Source: Panopea generosa (taxonomy: Eukaryota; Mollusca; Bivalvia; Adapedonta; Hiatellidae). Taken from it: a stretch of DNA of 64,000 nucleotides. Of the stretch, positions 21,330-34,100 are shown one piece after another. The stretch is from the NCBI GenBank assembly GCA_029582155.1, contig CM055897.1, positions 6,852,661 through 6,916,660 of the forward strand, written 5' to 3'. The first letter of the stretch is position 1; every line of letters starts with the position of its first letter. Under the pieces are notes generated by a model, which was not told the DNA's origin, did not search any database, and saw only the letters and a list, made by a program, of their open reading frames with translations. Made by a program: the position numbers and the translations under genes.

Positions 21330-21965
21330 ACGTTTTGAAACTGTAATTAAAACTGGAGCTCTAGTATACACATTAATAACACGGATAATAATATTAATAA
21401 TAATAGATATAATAGTAAAAAATATGATATTAATGATAATAGATCTAATTGCAGCTCTATTATTAGTGTTAATAAACGCGGATTATACTAAATCAGTGAC
21501 ATTATTATGATGATGTTTTCTATTATGATATTATTGAAAAGAATATTAAATAAAACTTACTTGCGTATTTTCAGAAAAGTCCATTGTCAAATTAATGTTT
21601 TATTTCCAAAATGAAATTATCCATACTGTTTACGGAAATGGGGAATTGGTTTTACGAAAAAAAACTTTTTATCTAAGAAAAGTGTCGGTTAAATCAATAT
21701 TTCTTTAGTATGATATATAAGTTAAGTATTTTCTTGAAAAGAACATTTAAAAAGGCATACATGCGTCAATAAGAAAGTTTTAATTGTAAATTATTGTGTT
21801 TATCACCAAAATAAAAAATACAGTTTTACTATATAAAAAAAGTGCATGCGTTCTGCCCTGTTAGCCAACGTTACAAAAGTAACTGTTGTTTCCAGCTGGT
21901 ACCAACGTGGAGGTCTGACAGAACGACTTTAAACCAGCCTTTTTTTTTTAATTTTTCATTATTAT
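21330..21965. other. A+T-rich interval without a gene
   Basis: Short A/T-rich frames only; no domain or structured repeat recognised. Confidence 0.5.
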
Positions 21966-22059
21966 TATAAAATGTCACTAGTCACTTCAGGAGACTGACA
22001 CTATAACGAATCACTAGTCACTTCAGGTGGCTGACCCTTTACCTAATTACTAGTCACTT
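21966..22059. repeat. 36-bp satellite, left part
   Basis: Two to three units of the satellite whose main block is 24747-26110, split off by insertion of LINE B. Confidence 0.9.
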
Positions 22060-24327
22060 TAGAGATCGCCTTAAAAATATAGCAATCAGACGAAAAAAAC
22101 TAAATGATTGGAATAAATATAAAAATGCTAGAAATAAAGTTAACAATTTAAAAAAACATGCAAAAGAAAACTTTTTTAATAATCTGGAAATGCATATTAC
22201 AAATCTGCAATGTAATGACAGGCGTGGCTTTTGGAAAATTATCAGACATTTTGTTAAAAACAACGGTTCCTCGACTAATATTCCACCGCTTATTGAAAAT
22301 ACCATGCATGGTGATAAATCATTCTATATATCTAACGAAGAGAAAACAAACTACTTAAATAAATACTTTGTTTCTACATCCATGGTAGATGATGAAAATG
22401 CTTCTCTGCCTAATTTTACTCGTAAAACTGAAAATTCACTTTCAAGTATTATTATATCAGAAAAAGAAATAACTGATGTCATCACCATACTGAACGTAAA
22501 CAAAGCTTGTGGCCATGATTTGATAAGTCATAAAATGTTAAAAGGAGTTGCACATTCAATATCGAAACCACTGGCTATTCTTTTTAATCGTTCTCTTAGT
22601 GAATGTACATACCCCAAAGTATGGAAAATTGCCAATGTCACACCGTTATATAAAAAAGGTGACAAGTCAGATGTTTCAAATTATAGACCTGTGTCTTTGT
22701 TAAGTTGTTGTGGCAAGCTTTTTGAGAGAATCATTTTTAAAAAATATGTATAATTTCCTGTATGATAATAATTTAATGTATAAATATCAATCAGGCTTTT
22801 TACCTAAACATTCAACAACATACCAACTCATTGACATTTACCATCATATTTGTCAAACATTTGATAATAAACAATTTGCATGCATGGTATTCTGTGATAT
22901 ATCTAAAGCTTTTGACCGAGTGTGGCATAGAGGACTACTTTTTAAACTTAAAGAAAACGGTATAAGTGGAAATCTTCTTAAGTGAATTTCTCATTACTTG
23001 AATAACAGATCTCAACGTGTCGTCATCCAATCATCAGAATCTAAATTTGAAAAACTAACTGCAGGTGTACCTCAAGGCTCTGTCCTTGGTCCTTTATTGT
23101 TCCTTATTTATGTCAATGATATAGCTGAAAATCTCCTTAGTTTGACCAGACTCTATGCAGATGATAGCTCATTATACTACTCTGCTTCTTCAGCTTAAGA
23201 TATTGAAGGTATTATCAATCATGATTTATTACATATATCGTGTTGGGCCAACCAGTGGCTGGTTAATTTTAATCCGAACAAGACAAAAGCTGTGTTTTTT
23301 ACCTTAAGGAATTGTGACTCACTTCCTAAATTGTTTTTTTAATGGCATTCCTCTTGAATTTGTTCAATCGCATAAACACTTAGGTGTAACTTTTAATAAT
23401 GATGGAAAGTGGGAAACACATATTGAAAACATTCTTTCTTCAGCATCAAAGGCAATAGGAGTCATGAGAAAACTAAAATTTAAAGTTGGTAGAAATGCTC
23501 TTAATCAAATGTATTTTTCCTATGTGCGTCCTATTTTAGAGTATTCATCTGAAGTTTGGGATGGTTGCACTGTGCACCTCTCAGACTCCATAGAAAAAAT
23601 TCAGAATGAGGCAGCGCGAATTATAACTGGTCTCACACGATCTGCATCATTAGAAAAGTTATACCAGGAATGCGGATGGGAAAAACTTAAATGGAGACGT
23701 GAACTCCGAAAGAATTATTTTATGTTTAAAGTTCCTAATAATAATGTCCCTTCCTATATTAATGATTTAATTCCATCATATGTTGGCGAGACAACACAAT
23801 ACCCACTTAGAAATAGAAACAATTTTACTATCCCACACTGTAGAACAAATTTGATGAAAAAATCATGTATACCTTCATCCATTTCTTTGTGGAATTCTTT
23901 AGATAATGAAATTCGAACCTCGCCTTCACTTATGGTTTTTAAAAAACAAATCAACAAAAATCACAAAAACAGTAATATACCTTTACATTTTTCTCATGGC
24001 AAGCGGCATTTGTCAGTTTTACATGCTATGTTAAGAAATAACTGCAGTAATTTAAATAATGACCTATATATAAACAATCTAAAATTCAGCCCATTCTGTA
24101 AATGCAGCGATACAATTGAGGACGCAGAACATTTTTTCTTTAAATGTTCCATTTATAGAAATCAAAGACTAACACTCTTTCAATCAACTAGATTGTTTCA
24201 CCCTCTTAACGTTAAAAAACTATTATTTGGCGATAAGAGTTTATCTTTAAACGCAAATAAGAAAATTGTTGAATCAGTACATAATTTTATTAAAACAACA
24301 AAAAGATTTAACGATTATAATGATTAA
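22060..24327 (+). pseudogene. LINE B reverse transcriptase and C-terminal zinc-binding region
   Basis: In order: a pre-RT helical region, VWKIANVTPLYKKGDKSD and NYRPVSLLS, then YQSGFLPKHSTTYQL, DISKAFDRVWHRG, GVPQGSVLGPLLFL, RLYADDSSLYY (catalytic box), HLGVTF and the thumb. A C-terminal FCKCSDTIEDAEHFFFKC (Cys-Cys-His-Cys) follows. Breaks: frame changes at an A6 run (22739-22744) and a T7 run (23334-23340), and in-frame stops at 22983-22985 and 23196-23198. The last frame, 23314-24327, is open to the natural stop. Confidence 0.88.
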
Positions 24328-24746
24328 GTTCTACATATTCGTTTTTATTAAGTTTGCAAAATAGTAGAACCTGTCAATGCCAGTTGACTGCTGTTTCTGT
24401 TGAAATTACTTATCACGAGCCGCAGGCTGTTAGTGGGAGGTGCCAAACAGATGAGAAGTGAACTATCAAAATAACTGTATATAAACTTTGTTATGCAGCA
24501 ACTAACTCGCTCTATCTCTTTCTTCTTCTTTTCTCTCTTCCTCTCTTAAAAAAAACTCACCTAAATATTGTTTATGTTTTTTTCGTTTTTCCATAATATT
24601 TGTCAATTGTTTTGGTTTTATAATGTATTATATGCCATTGTTAAAAACGATAATGTAATCTGTAGGGGAAGGGCCGAATCTAATGTTGGCAGAACTTGTG
24701 GCCCAACCCCATTTCATGTAAAAATTATGAAATAAAATATGTTTAA
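22060..24746 (+). mobile_element. LINE B, 5'-truncated non-LTR retrotransposon
   Basis: It is inserted into the 36-bp satellite. ACTAGTCACTT at 22049-22059 and at 24747-24757 is a target duplication, recognisable because the satellite phase is repeated rather than resumed. It encodes an RT domain and a C-terminal cysteine/histidine motif and has an A-rich 3' UTR ending near 24746. It resembles I/Nimb-group elements of molluscs; the clade is inferred. Confidence 0.85.
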
Positions 24747-26110
24747 ACTAGTCACTTCAGGTGACTGACCCTATACCTAAACATTGGTCACTTCAGGTGA
24801 CTGACCATATACCGAATCACAAGTCACTTCAGGTGACTGACCATATAACGAATCACTAGTCACTTCAGGTAACTTGTTCTATGACGAATATCTAGTCACT
24901 TCAGGTGACTGACACTATACTTAATCATAAGTCACTTCAGGTGGCTGACCCTATACTTAATCACTAGTCACTTCAGGTGGCTGACCCTATACCTAATCAC
25001 TAGTCACCTCAGGTGACTGACCCTATACCTAATTACTAGTCACTTCAGGTGACTGACCCTATACCTAATCACTAGTCATTTCAGGTTACTGAACCTATAC
25101 CTAATCACTAGTCACTTCAGGTGACTGACCTTATACCTAATCACTAGTCACTTCAGGTGACTGACCCTATACATAATCACTAGTCACTTCAGGTGGCTGA
25201 CCCTATACCTAATCACTAGTCACTTCAGGTGGCTGACCCTATACCTAATCACTAGTCATTTCAGGTTACTGAACCTATACCTAATCACTAGTCACTTCAG
25301 GTGACTGACCTTATACCTAATCACTAGTCACTTCAGGTGACTGACCCTATACATAATCACTAGTCACTTCAGGTGACGGACCCTATACCTAATCATTAGT
25401 CACTTCAGTTGACTGACCCTATACCTAATCAAAAGTCACTTCAGATGACTGAACCGATATCTAACCACTAGTCACTTCAAGTGACCGATCCTTTACCTAA
25501 TCACTAGTCACTTCAGGTGGCTGACCCTAAACATACTCACTAGTCATTTCAGGTGACGGACCCTATACCTAATCACTAGTCACTTCAGGTGACTGACCCT
25601 ATACCTAATCACAAGTCACTTCAGGTGACTGAACCGATACCTAATCACTAGTCACTTCAGGTGACTGATCCTATACCTAATCACTAGTCACTTCAGGTGG
25701 CTGACCCTATACATAATCACTAGTCACTTCAGGTGACGGACCCTATACCTAATCATTAGTCACTTCAGGTGACTGACCCTATACCTAATCAAAAGTCACT
25801 TCAGGTGACTGAACCGATATCTAACCACTAGTCACTTCAAGTGACCGATCCTTTACCTAATCACTAGTCACTTCAGGTGACTGACCCTATACCTAATCAC
25901 TAGTCACTTCAGGTGACTGACCCTATACCTTACCACAAGTCACTTCAGGTGACTGAACATATACCTAATCATTAGTCACTCCAGGTGGCTGACCCTATAC
26001 CTAATCACTAGTCACTTCAGGTGACTAACCCTATAACGAATCACTAGTTACTTCAGGGAACGTGTTCTATGACGAATAACTAGTCACTTCAGGTGACTAA
26101 CCCTATATCT
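24747..26110. repeat. 36-bp satellite array, main block
   Basis: About 37 tandem units of 36 bp with consensus core CACTAGTCACTTCAGGTGAC. Each unit contains AGTCAC-TTCAG-GTGACT, a 6-bp-arm hairpin. Several units show GGTGGCTGACC variants in recurring order. No spacers vary as in a CRISPR. Confidence 0.95.
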
Positions 26111-26216
26111 TATCACGCACACTGACACACATGTTCATTTAAATAAATAATAAAAACTAAAATATGAAGTAAAAAACGTATGTTTCATGATAAGAATAAT
26201 AAACATTAAATAGAGG

Positions 26217-26283
26217 AGAAAAAGAAGAAGGAGAAGAAGAAGAAGAAGAAGAAGAAGAAGAAGAAGAAGAAGAAGAAGAAGAG
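26217..26283. repeat. AAG/GAA microsatellite
   Basis: A continuous purine run dominated by GAA, about 65 bp. Low-complexity Leu- or Phe-rich frames across it are artefacts. Confidence 0.95.
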
Positions 26284-26289
26284 ACCAGA

Positions 26290-26740
26290 GACAACAGCAA
26301 ACGTTGATCTCATGATAAAACAATCAGAATGCCTAAAACACACTATATAACTGATGGTGTCAGAAATGTCAAACAAAATTAATGGCCATAGTTGTAAATA
26401 CATAATACGTGTTATTTATTTAAAATAACGTGTTTATTTAGACACCAGAACCCTGCTGTGCGTCAGGTAACGCGTGACGGATGATTCGGTTTATGGTTGT
26501 TTATTGCAAGTTGGCACTTGTGTCAGTAACATGTGCTATGGTTGATACTGGTGGTAGGCTGATAAGTATATGAATCAGTAGCATATGGATTTTCAAAACA
26601 GTTAATATTAATATATATTATAATATCTATAAAATTAATATACAAAAAAGAATTGCAATCAAAAATAATTTATATTCTATGTAATCGAGGACTAGATAGA
26701 GATATATAAGTATGATGTAATGTAATTATGATATTATGAT

Positions 26741-26772
<32 letters not shown>

Positions 26773-26990
26773 AGAGAGAGAGATCAGCTTATCAGTAGCA
26801 TATTGGAGAGTTATACAATTAATGCTATAATAGTGGATATTTATAATAATGGAGAATAATAAGACTACATGTATAAGTATACAATAACAATATCAACCAA
26901 ATATAATAAATTTTTATGGTTTCATTAAAATATAATTATAAAATGCTTTTATAGTTATACACCGTCTGAACTAAACATGAACTATCTTAA
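26290..26990. other. A+T-rich interval with a G31 tract
   Basis: No gene seen. 26741-26771 is 31 consecutive G followed by a GA repeat. Confidence 0.7.
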
Positions 26991-27056
26991 CATGGCCGTA
27001 GATGTAGATCCGGATCAAAATGGTATGCTAAGTTGCATAGCAAGCAAAACTGCATT

Positions 27057-27290
27057 AACACAAAAATTATGGTACCATATTGAACATTTACTACATTGTA
27101 CCATGTTATCAACACATTCTGGTAAATGACATATGCAGTAATTCTCTATAGCAATAATTTTAATATTTTTCTTCCGACGCAAGCTGATTGTTTTATTTGT
27201 TAATGGAAATTCTGACATATGTTTGGATTCAAAACATTGCAGAAGATGTAAACGTAATTTAGAAGTATCGAAGATTAAATCATGACACAA
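27057..27290 (-). pseudogene. C-terminal extension of the Ulp1 domain and partial PHD finger
   Basis: After the run at 27291-27296 the frame continues the protease domain (LCHDLIFDTSKLRLHLLQC, SEFPL) and then has CICHLPECVDNMVQCSKC and WYHNFC. That is the C-C...C-C...H-C part of a PHD finger, a histone-tail reader fold. The final Cys pair is missing because the frame reaches a stop around 27015. Truncation at the end of the gene may be real. Confidence 0.65.
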
Positions 27291-27577
27291 TTTTTTCTTA
27301 TACAATATGATGTTACAAACGCGATTGCAAATAATCCACAATCAATAAAGTTATTTTGTTTTATCACATTTGGTATTCTGATGTAAATGGCATCTTCGCC
27401 TGTTCCATATATTTGCGACAGTTGTATTTTAAGTCCATTTGGTATTATTCTATCATCTGGTCGATCGGTACCTAAACTATCTAATAAAAATATTTTCTCG
27501 TCATGAAGAATTGAAGCTACCCAGTGATCTTTATGATTATGATGAATTTGGCACGACGGTGAGTGGGTTGGGTCCAT
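27275..27577 (-). pseudogene. Ulp1/C48-type cysteine protease domain
   Basis: Contains KDHWVASI (catalytic His), IFLLDSLG (Asp), and KQNNFIDCGLFAIAF (oxyanion Gln and nucleophile Cys), the full catalytic set of the Ulp1/SENP family that removes SUMO-like modifiers. It is in the same frame as the upstream transposase, separated only by TAA at 27587-27589. It is therefore best read as a fused C-terminal domain, not a separate gene. Confidence 0.85.
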
Positions 27578-27589
27578 GGGAATTTTTTA

Positions 27590-29536
27590 TATCCAACGAT
27601 TTTCATTGTCATTGAACACGGGCACTTTCTCCGTTAACTGTAAACCACTAATAGAGTTACCGACCAGATTTCGTAAAAGTATATTCACTGCTTCCATATG
27701 ATTAGAATTTAACTTTTGACCATTTTCTAAATCTTTCCTATCCCGTATCTTTAGTCCTAATTCAGCGTCCCATATTTCATCGTCATCTGTCATTAGCTTA
27801 TTTGTGCTGTCATCTCTACTTAATTCTAAAATTTCTAGTTCGTCATCTTCTCCAATGACTGATAAATTGATATATTCTAATTTTGGTATTTTATTCGACT
27901 CATGGTCTTTGAAATGAAGTTTTCGTTTTTTATCAGAAGGTCGTGGGGTTTTAGGTGTTGCTGTAGTTTGGGGAGTGTTCCTAAGTATAGATTTTGGTGT
28001 TGACACGTCAAATAAATTCTTATTTGCTTTTCCGCTTGTATTTTTGGTAATAGTATTGGTGTTTGATACTGGCGTTTCTAAAAGTTCACTTTGATTGCAC
28101 ATTTTCATAACTGAATCCGGAGTCGGATTAATTGTGTTGTTTATATCTGTGTCATTGTCGCCTTTTCTACCCTTTTTTGTTCCGCATTTTTTCATACATT
28201 TTGGTCGACAATTCCGACGGAGTTGTGTTAAGTTGTATATTTTTTTGTCATCCGGAATTGTCATACCTATTGACAGCATTGCAGCGATTATGTGATAACA
28301 CCTGGTTGTTGCAGGACACGAGCATGATTCTTTAGGGAAAATGGTTACTGAGTATTTTGAGTTTTTAGTGCCATTGACCATGAACGCACCCATCTGTGGC
28401 ACAAGTACTATCTCATGGTCTGAAATACACTTCACAGCTAAAGATCGTTGGGTCAGCCCCTTAACTGCGGCAGTTTTATTTTCATTTTTGGTAAGTGGAT
28501 TTAATATTTCATCATCAGTATTGAATGTTTTTTTGTCTATAAGGGCACTTAATTCTCCCTGTATTAGTTGTATTATTTTGTCTGGATGGCATTCATTTTT
28601 TGGGAGAACCACCGTGTCTGGATCTCGCGCGGCAAAGTTAAATCTATCACTAAGTGTCCATTCACTTTCTCCACAAAATGCTCTGACAAGTTCGGCTAAG
28701 TCATTACCTTGTAAATAATAAAGATATAAAACAATTTGATCTATTGGTTTTTCTTTTCTATCCAGTATCCTCTTCAATTTAGCATTTAAACTCTCGCTTA
28801 CGTTATTTGTTATGCCGGAGTATGGGTTATACATATCATTATTTTCTAAAATCCAGCGACCAGAATAGTTTGTTATTGTTTGGTATAAATTTTCATCGAA
28901 ATATTTAACGAAAGATTCACTCCATTTTTGTTTCATGTTATTGTATAGTTCTTGAAATAGTTCACGCGTTTTACATTGTAACAATTCCCGTACATTCATT
29001 TCATAGACCCGCTTGTCGTCACTACCTCCGCCATGTTTAGTGACCCAAAACTTTATGTCTGTAAATATGTGGTTCCAGCATATGAGAACCTGGCAGTTTG
29101 GTAAACGTTGTTCAAAAGCATTGGTAATACCCTTTTCCCTGTCTGTTACAACACAAACTTCTTTATCATTTAATTTCGGTATTTTCTTTTTAATTGCTTC
29201 TATGAATTGTTCATGGCATGTTTGAAACTTTCTTTCATGAATCATAAAGGCTATCGGCAAAATTGGTCTTTCCTTAAACATTGGATGTTGGCAAACAATT
29301 GTTGATACATAAAAGTCCCCTAAATTAAAAGTAGTGTCATAGTATAGTTCAAGATTAACGTCTTTTAATTGTAACAGTCTGTTTACTTCATCCATAATAT
29401 CGTTATTGCCGACCACAACTTCTAAATCTGGTGTTGTTTTTATACTTAAAACATAATTGTCAAGTTGATCTACTAGTAAATGTAATCCATATAAAGAGTC
29501 GTAATTTGGCTTGTATATTTTTAACCTGTTGTTCAT
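27590..29536 (-). pseudogene. MULE transposase with SWIM zinc finger
   Basis: A 649-residue open frame. Counting from its first ATG, LYYDTTFNLGDFYVS carries Asp67, VVTDREKGI carries Asp132 and NNVSESLNAKLKR carries Glu248: the DDE triad of Mutator-like transposases. CWNH (~153-156) is a conserved family motif. CSCPATTRCYHIIAAM (Cys405, Cys407, Cys413, His415) is a SWIM finger. A low-complexity Thr/Asn/Lys segment follows (~440-540). The N-terminus is continuous in homology with the upstream CG-1-like frame and is joined after a frame change near 29480-29500; the ATG at 29536 is probably not a true start. The domain is full length, unlike element 1. Confidence 0.88.
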
Positions 29537-31181
29537 TTCTTGGGACGTTGACGCCCTTAAAGTTTGTTTCTGGAGATTTTTCGGATTTCATTTTATCGTG
29601 TAGTTGTTTCGGATTTGTCGAATCTTCTATACCGCGAGATTTTATTTCAATTAAAATAGATGGTTTGGTGCGTTTAAATTGACGGGCATTCCGTTTCCTA
29701 TTACCATGCGACAAGGCTTTGTATGATTCGCTATCGCCGAAATAAACAATTACAGTGCAGCCATTGTATTCAGAGTCAACGAATCGAAATGCATGTTTTT
29801 GGAAAGTGTTACTATGTTCACCTTTGTTGCTAATTTTAAAAAAACACCTTTCAACAGTTTTACCCTCGCTCGTGTATGTCCGTTTGCCGTTATTCCGCCA
29901 TGTGTATCCATCTGCGCGCCAGTGTTCTTTTGTATTCATCTCTCCACAATCATTAAAAACAAAAACAGACTCGGCGCTTGGTCGATATGGAGGTTCCGGT
30001 GTAGTGCTGTCTGGTAGATTTTGTTGCAGAATGTCCGCAGCCTCGTTGTGTGTCAACATCCGGTCGGTCTTTGTAAACATGGTTACCTCGTTGCCGCCAC
30101 CAACAAGCTTCACAATATCGGTACTGAGATGGTATCTGGAGTCCGACTCTATGAGAAAACAGGTCGACTTCCTAGGCTTTGTTACTTTGGCGGAAGTGTG
30201 TTGTGCAGGTCGACAATGTTGGATCTTCGATGTTTGAGGTTCAAACGGCCGTTTTCTGGTTGTAATTGAAGGGTGTTTCCGTGTAATCTTCTTCAGACCG
30301 ATGATCGGAGCAGATGGTAACATTCGACAAGGATGACGAGATTTCCGGCGTTGATGCGTGGCGATGGTTGAGTTGCGATCAGGTCTAGACGCGATAGGTG
30401 TTCGGCGTTGAGGCGTGGCGATGGGCGCGATAGATTTCCGACGTTGATGCGTGGCGATGGCTGAGTTGCGATCAGGTCTAGACGCGATAGGTGTTCGGCG
30501 TTGAGGCGTGGCGATGGGCGCGATATATGTCCGACGTTGATGCGTGGCGATGGTTGAGTTGCGATCAGGTCTAGACGCGATAGGTGTTCGGCGTTGAGGC
30601 GTGGCGATGGACGCGATAGATGTCCGACGTTGATTCGTGGCGATGGTTGAGTTGCGATTAGGTCTAGGCGCGATAGGTGTTCGGCGTTGAGGCGTGACGA
30701 TAGTTGATTGGCAATGAGGTCTAGGCATGACAGGTGTCTGGCGTTGAAGCGTGGCGATGGTTGAGATGCAATTAGATCCAGACACGATGGAACTTCCAGA
30801 CGCTCGAACATATGTCTCGATGTTGGACGTCAATGTCTCTGTGCCTTCATAGCTGAGATGAAGGCCATCCTTGCTCAGAAATCGTCTGTTGGCACCAAAA
30901 ATTGTGTTGAACTCTGGGTGGGCGATGATCTCAATCCAGCTAACGTCCGAGGCTAACTCATGAAGTTGACGGTTCACCAATCCAGCATCCAGGTTCCAGC
31001 TATCTAAGAAGTTACGATGAAGCTGATTTCCAGGGAACAAGTTCTGTGCTCGTGGCAGTATTTCGGACACTAATAGTCTCACAGTCGGGGACGCGCGGCG
31101 GATATCTTTACATAGATGTTCAATATCGGCGACTATCTGTGCTGGTGAACTCGATGTAATGTCATTTGCCCCAACAACAAC
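29460..31181 (-). CDS. Exon 2 of element 3: SGNH C-terminal half, Arg/Pro repeat, CG-1-like domain
   Basis: The exon starts after the acceptor TTTTCAG (31182-31184) with VVVGANDI, the G-x-N-D block III of SGNH hydrolases. SKDGLHLSYEG supplies the Asp-x-x-His pair of block V. From about 30300 to 30700 it has ~31-residue repeats (93-bp period) rich in TPQRRTPIASRP. From about 30090 to 29700 there is a domain with LTHNEAADIL, PYRPSAESVFVFN, WRADGYTWRNNG and FQKHAFRFVD, matching the pattern of the CG-1 DNA-binding domain of CAMTA factors. Conserved QVKNIQAK follows. The frame then leaves homology at about 29500. The open frame has no internal stop across 1.7 kb. Confidence 0.8.
   Translation of the reverse strand, partial: VVVGANDITSSSPAQIVADIEHLCKDIRRASPTVRLLVSEILPRAQNLFPGNQLHRNFLDSWNLDAGLVNRQLHELASDVSWIEIIAHPEFNTIFGANRRFLSKDGLHLSYEGTETLTSNIETYVRASGSSIVSGSNCISTIATLQRQTPVMPRPHCQSTIVTPQRRTPIAPRPNRNSTIATNQRRTSIASIATPQRRTPIASRPDRNSTIATHQRRTYIAPIATPQRRTPIASRPDRNSAIATHQRRKSIAPIATPQRRTPIASRPDRNSTIATHQRRKSRHPCRMLPSAPIIGLKKITRKHPSITTRKRPFEPQTSKIQHCRPAQHTSAKVTKPRKSTCFLIESDSRYHLSTDIVKLVGGGNEVTMFTKTDRMLTHNEAADILQQNLPDSTTPEPPYRPSAESVFVFNDCGEMNTKEHWRADGYTWRNNGKRTYTSEGKTVERCFFKISNKGEHSNTFQKHAFRFVDSEYNGCTVIVYFGDSESYKALSHGNRKRNARQFKRTKPSILIEIKSRGIEDSTNPKQLHDKMKSEKSPETNFKGVNVPRNEQQVKNIQAKLRLFIWITFTSRST
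30290..30710 (-). repeat. 93-bp coding tandem repeat
   Basis: AGTTGCG recurs at 30371, 30464 and 30557, giving a period of 93 bp or 31 codons. The encoded linker is basic and proline-rich and lies between the SGNH and CG-1-like domains. Local G+C is clearly higher than the surroundings. Confidence 0.85.
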
Positions 31182-34100
31182 CTGAAAATCAATTCTTAAA
31201 TAATATAGCCAGAATATATTTACTGATTATTTTGCTATATTTCATGTTAAAATAAATCCATTAATTAACACCTCTTATAATAATAGTGCAGTCCCACGCT
31301 GGCGCTGACCAGCATATAGACTAAGAATGAAAACGCTGACAATATACACAAAGAAGGAAACCGCTGACGATATGTAGAAAGAAGGGAAACGCTGACGATA
31401 TGTAGAAAGAAGCTATAGTGAAAATGCAGACACACATTGTCTATATCGCTTATATGATAAATTCTTAAATAATATAGCCAGAATATATTCACTTACTATT
31501 TTGCTTAATTTCATGTTAAAATAAATCCATTGTGACATAAATAACATCACCACTTATAATAATAGTGCAGTCCCACGCTGGCGCTGACCAGCATATAGAC
31601 TAAGAATGAAAACGCTGACAATATGTACAAAGAAGGAAACCGCTGACGATATTTAGAAAGAAGAGAAACGCTGACGCTATAGAGCTATAATGAAAATGCA
31701 GACGACACACGCTGTCTATATCGCTAATATGATAAATTCTTAAATAATATAGCCAGAATATATTCACTTATTATTTTGCTAAATTTCATGTTAAAATAAA
31801 TCCATTGTGACATAAATAACAACACCTCTTATAATAATAGTGCAGTCCCACGCTGGCGCTGACCAGCATATAGACTAAGAATGAAAACGCTGACAATATA
31901 CACAAAGAAGGAAACCGCTGACGATATGTAGAAAGAAGGGAAACGCTGACGCTATAGAGCTATAATGAAAATGCAGACGACACACACTGTCTATATCGCT
32001 AATATGATCAATTCTTAAATAATATAGCCTGAATATATTCACTTATTATTTTGCTAAATTTCATGTTAAAATAAATCCATTGTGACATAAATAACAACAC
32101 CTCTTATAATAATAGTGCAATCCCACGCTGGCGCTGACCAGCATATAGATTAAGAATGAAAACGCTGACAATATACACAAAGAAGGAAACCGCTGACGAT
32201 ATGTAGAAAGAAGGGAAACGCTGACGCTATAGAGCTATAATGAAAATGCAGACGACACACAGTCTATATCGCTAATATGATCAATTCTTAAATAATATAG
32301 CCAGAATATATTCACTTATTATTTTGCTTAATTTCATGTTAAAATAAATCCATTGTGACATAAATAACAACACCTCTTATAATAATAGTGCAGTCCCACG
32401 CTGGCGCTGACCAGCGTATAGACTAAGAATGAAAACGCTGACAATATGTACAAAGAAGGAACCGCTGACGATATGTAGAAAGAAGGGAAACGCTGACGCT
32501 ATACAGCTATAATGAAAATGCAGACGACACACACTGTCTTTATCGCTAATATGATCAATTCTTAAATAATATAGCCTGAATATATTCACTTATTATTTTG
32601 CTAAATTTCATGTTAAAATAAATCCATTGTGACATAAATAACAACACCTCTTATAATAATAGTGCAATCCCACGCTGGCGCTGACCAGCATATAGACTAA
32701 GAATGAAAACGCTGACAATATACACAAAGAAGGAAACCGCTGACGATATGTAGAAAGAAGGGAAACGCTGACGCTATAGAGCTATAATGAAAATGCAGAC
32801 GACACACAGTCTATATCGCTAATATGATCAATTCTTAAATAATATAGCCAGAATATATTCACTTATTATTTTGCTAAATTTCATGTTAAAATAAATCCAT
32901 TGTGACATAAATAACAACACCTCTTATAATAATAGTGCAGTCCCACGCTGGCGCTGACCAGCGTATAGACTAAGAATGAAAACGCTGACAATATGTACAA
33001 AGAAGGAACCGCTGACGATATGTAGAAAGAAGGGAAACGCTGACGCTATAGAGCTATAATGAAAATGCAGACGACACACACTGTCTATATCGCTAATATA
33101 ATCAATTCTTAAATGATATAGCCAGAATATATTCACTTATTATTTTGCTAAATTTCATGTTAAAATAAATCCATTGGGACATAAATAACAACACCTCTTA
33201 TAATAATAATGGAGACCCACGCTGGCGCTGACCAGCGTATAGACTAAGAATGAAAACGCTGACAATATATACAAAGAAGGAAACCGCTGACGATATGTAG
33301 AAAGAAGGGAAACGCTGACGCTATAGAGCTATAATGAAAATGCAGACAACACATACTGTCTTTATCGCTAATATGATCAATTCTTAAATAATATAGCCAG
33401 AATATATTCACTTATTATTTTGCTAAATTTCATGTTAAAATAAATCCATTGTGACATAAATAACAACACCTCTTATACTAATAGTGCAGTCCCACGCTGG
33501 CGCTGACCAGCGTATAGACTAAGAATGAAAACGCTGACAATATATACAAAGAATGAAAACGCTGACAATATATACAAAGAAGGAAACCGCTGACGATATG
33601 TAGAAAGAAGGGAAACGCTGACGCTATAGAGCTATAATGAAAATGCAGACGACACACGCTGTCTATAACGCTAATATGATCAATTCTTAAATAATGTAGC
33701 CAGAATATATTCACTTATTATTTTGCTCAATTTCATGTTAAATAAATCCATTGTGACATAAATAACAACACCTCTTATAATAATAGTGCAGTCCCACGCT
33801 GGCGCTGACCAGCGTATAGACTAAGAATGAAAACGCTGACAATATGTACAAAGAAGGAACCGCTGACGATATGTAGAAAGAAGGGAAACGCTGATGCTAT
33901 ACAGCTATAATGAAAATGCAGACGACACAAACTGTCTATATCGCTAATATGATAAATTCTTAAATAATATAGCCAGAATATATTCACTTATTATTTTGCT
34001 TAATTTCATGTTAAAATAAATCCATTGTGACATAAATAACAACACCTCTTATAATAATAGTGCAGTCCCACGCTGGCGCTGACCAGCATATAGACTAAGA

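Noticed and set aside
24747-26110. CRISPR-like array of ~36-bp repeats
   Set aside because: There are no unique spacers; units are contiguous tandem repeats in eukaryotic DNA, so it is a satellite.
26135-26403. Leu- and Phe-rich minus-strand frames
   Set aside because: Translations of an AAG microsatellite.
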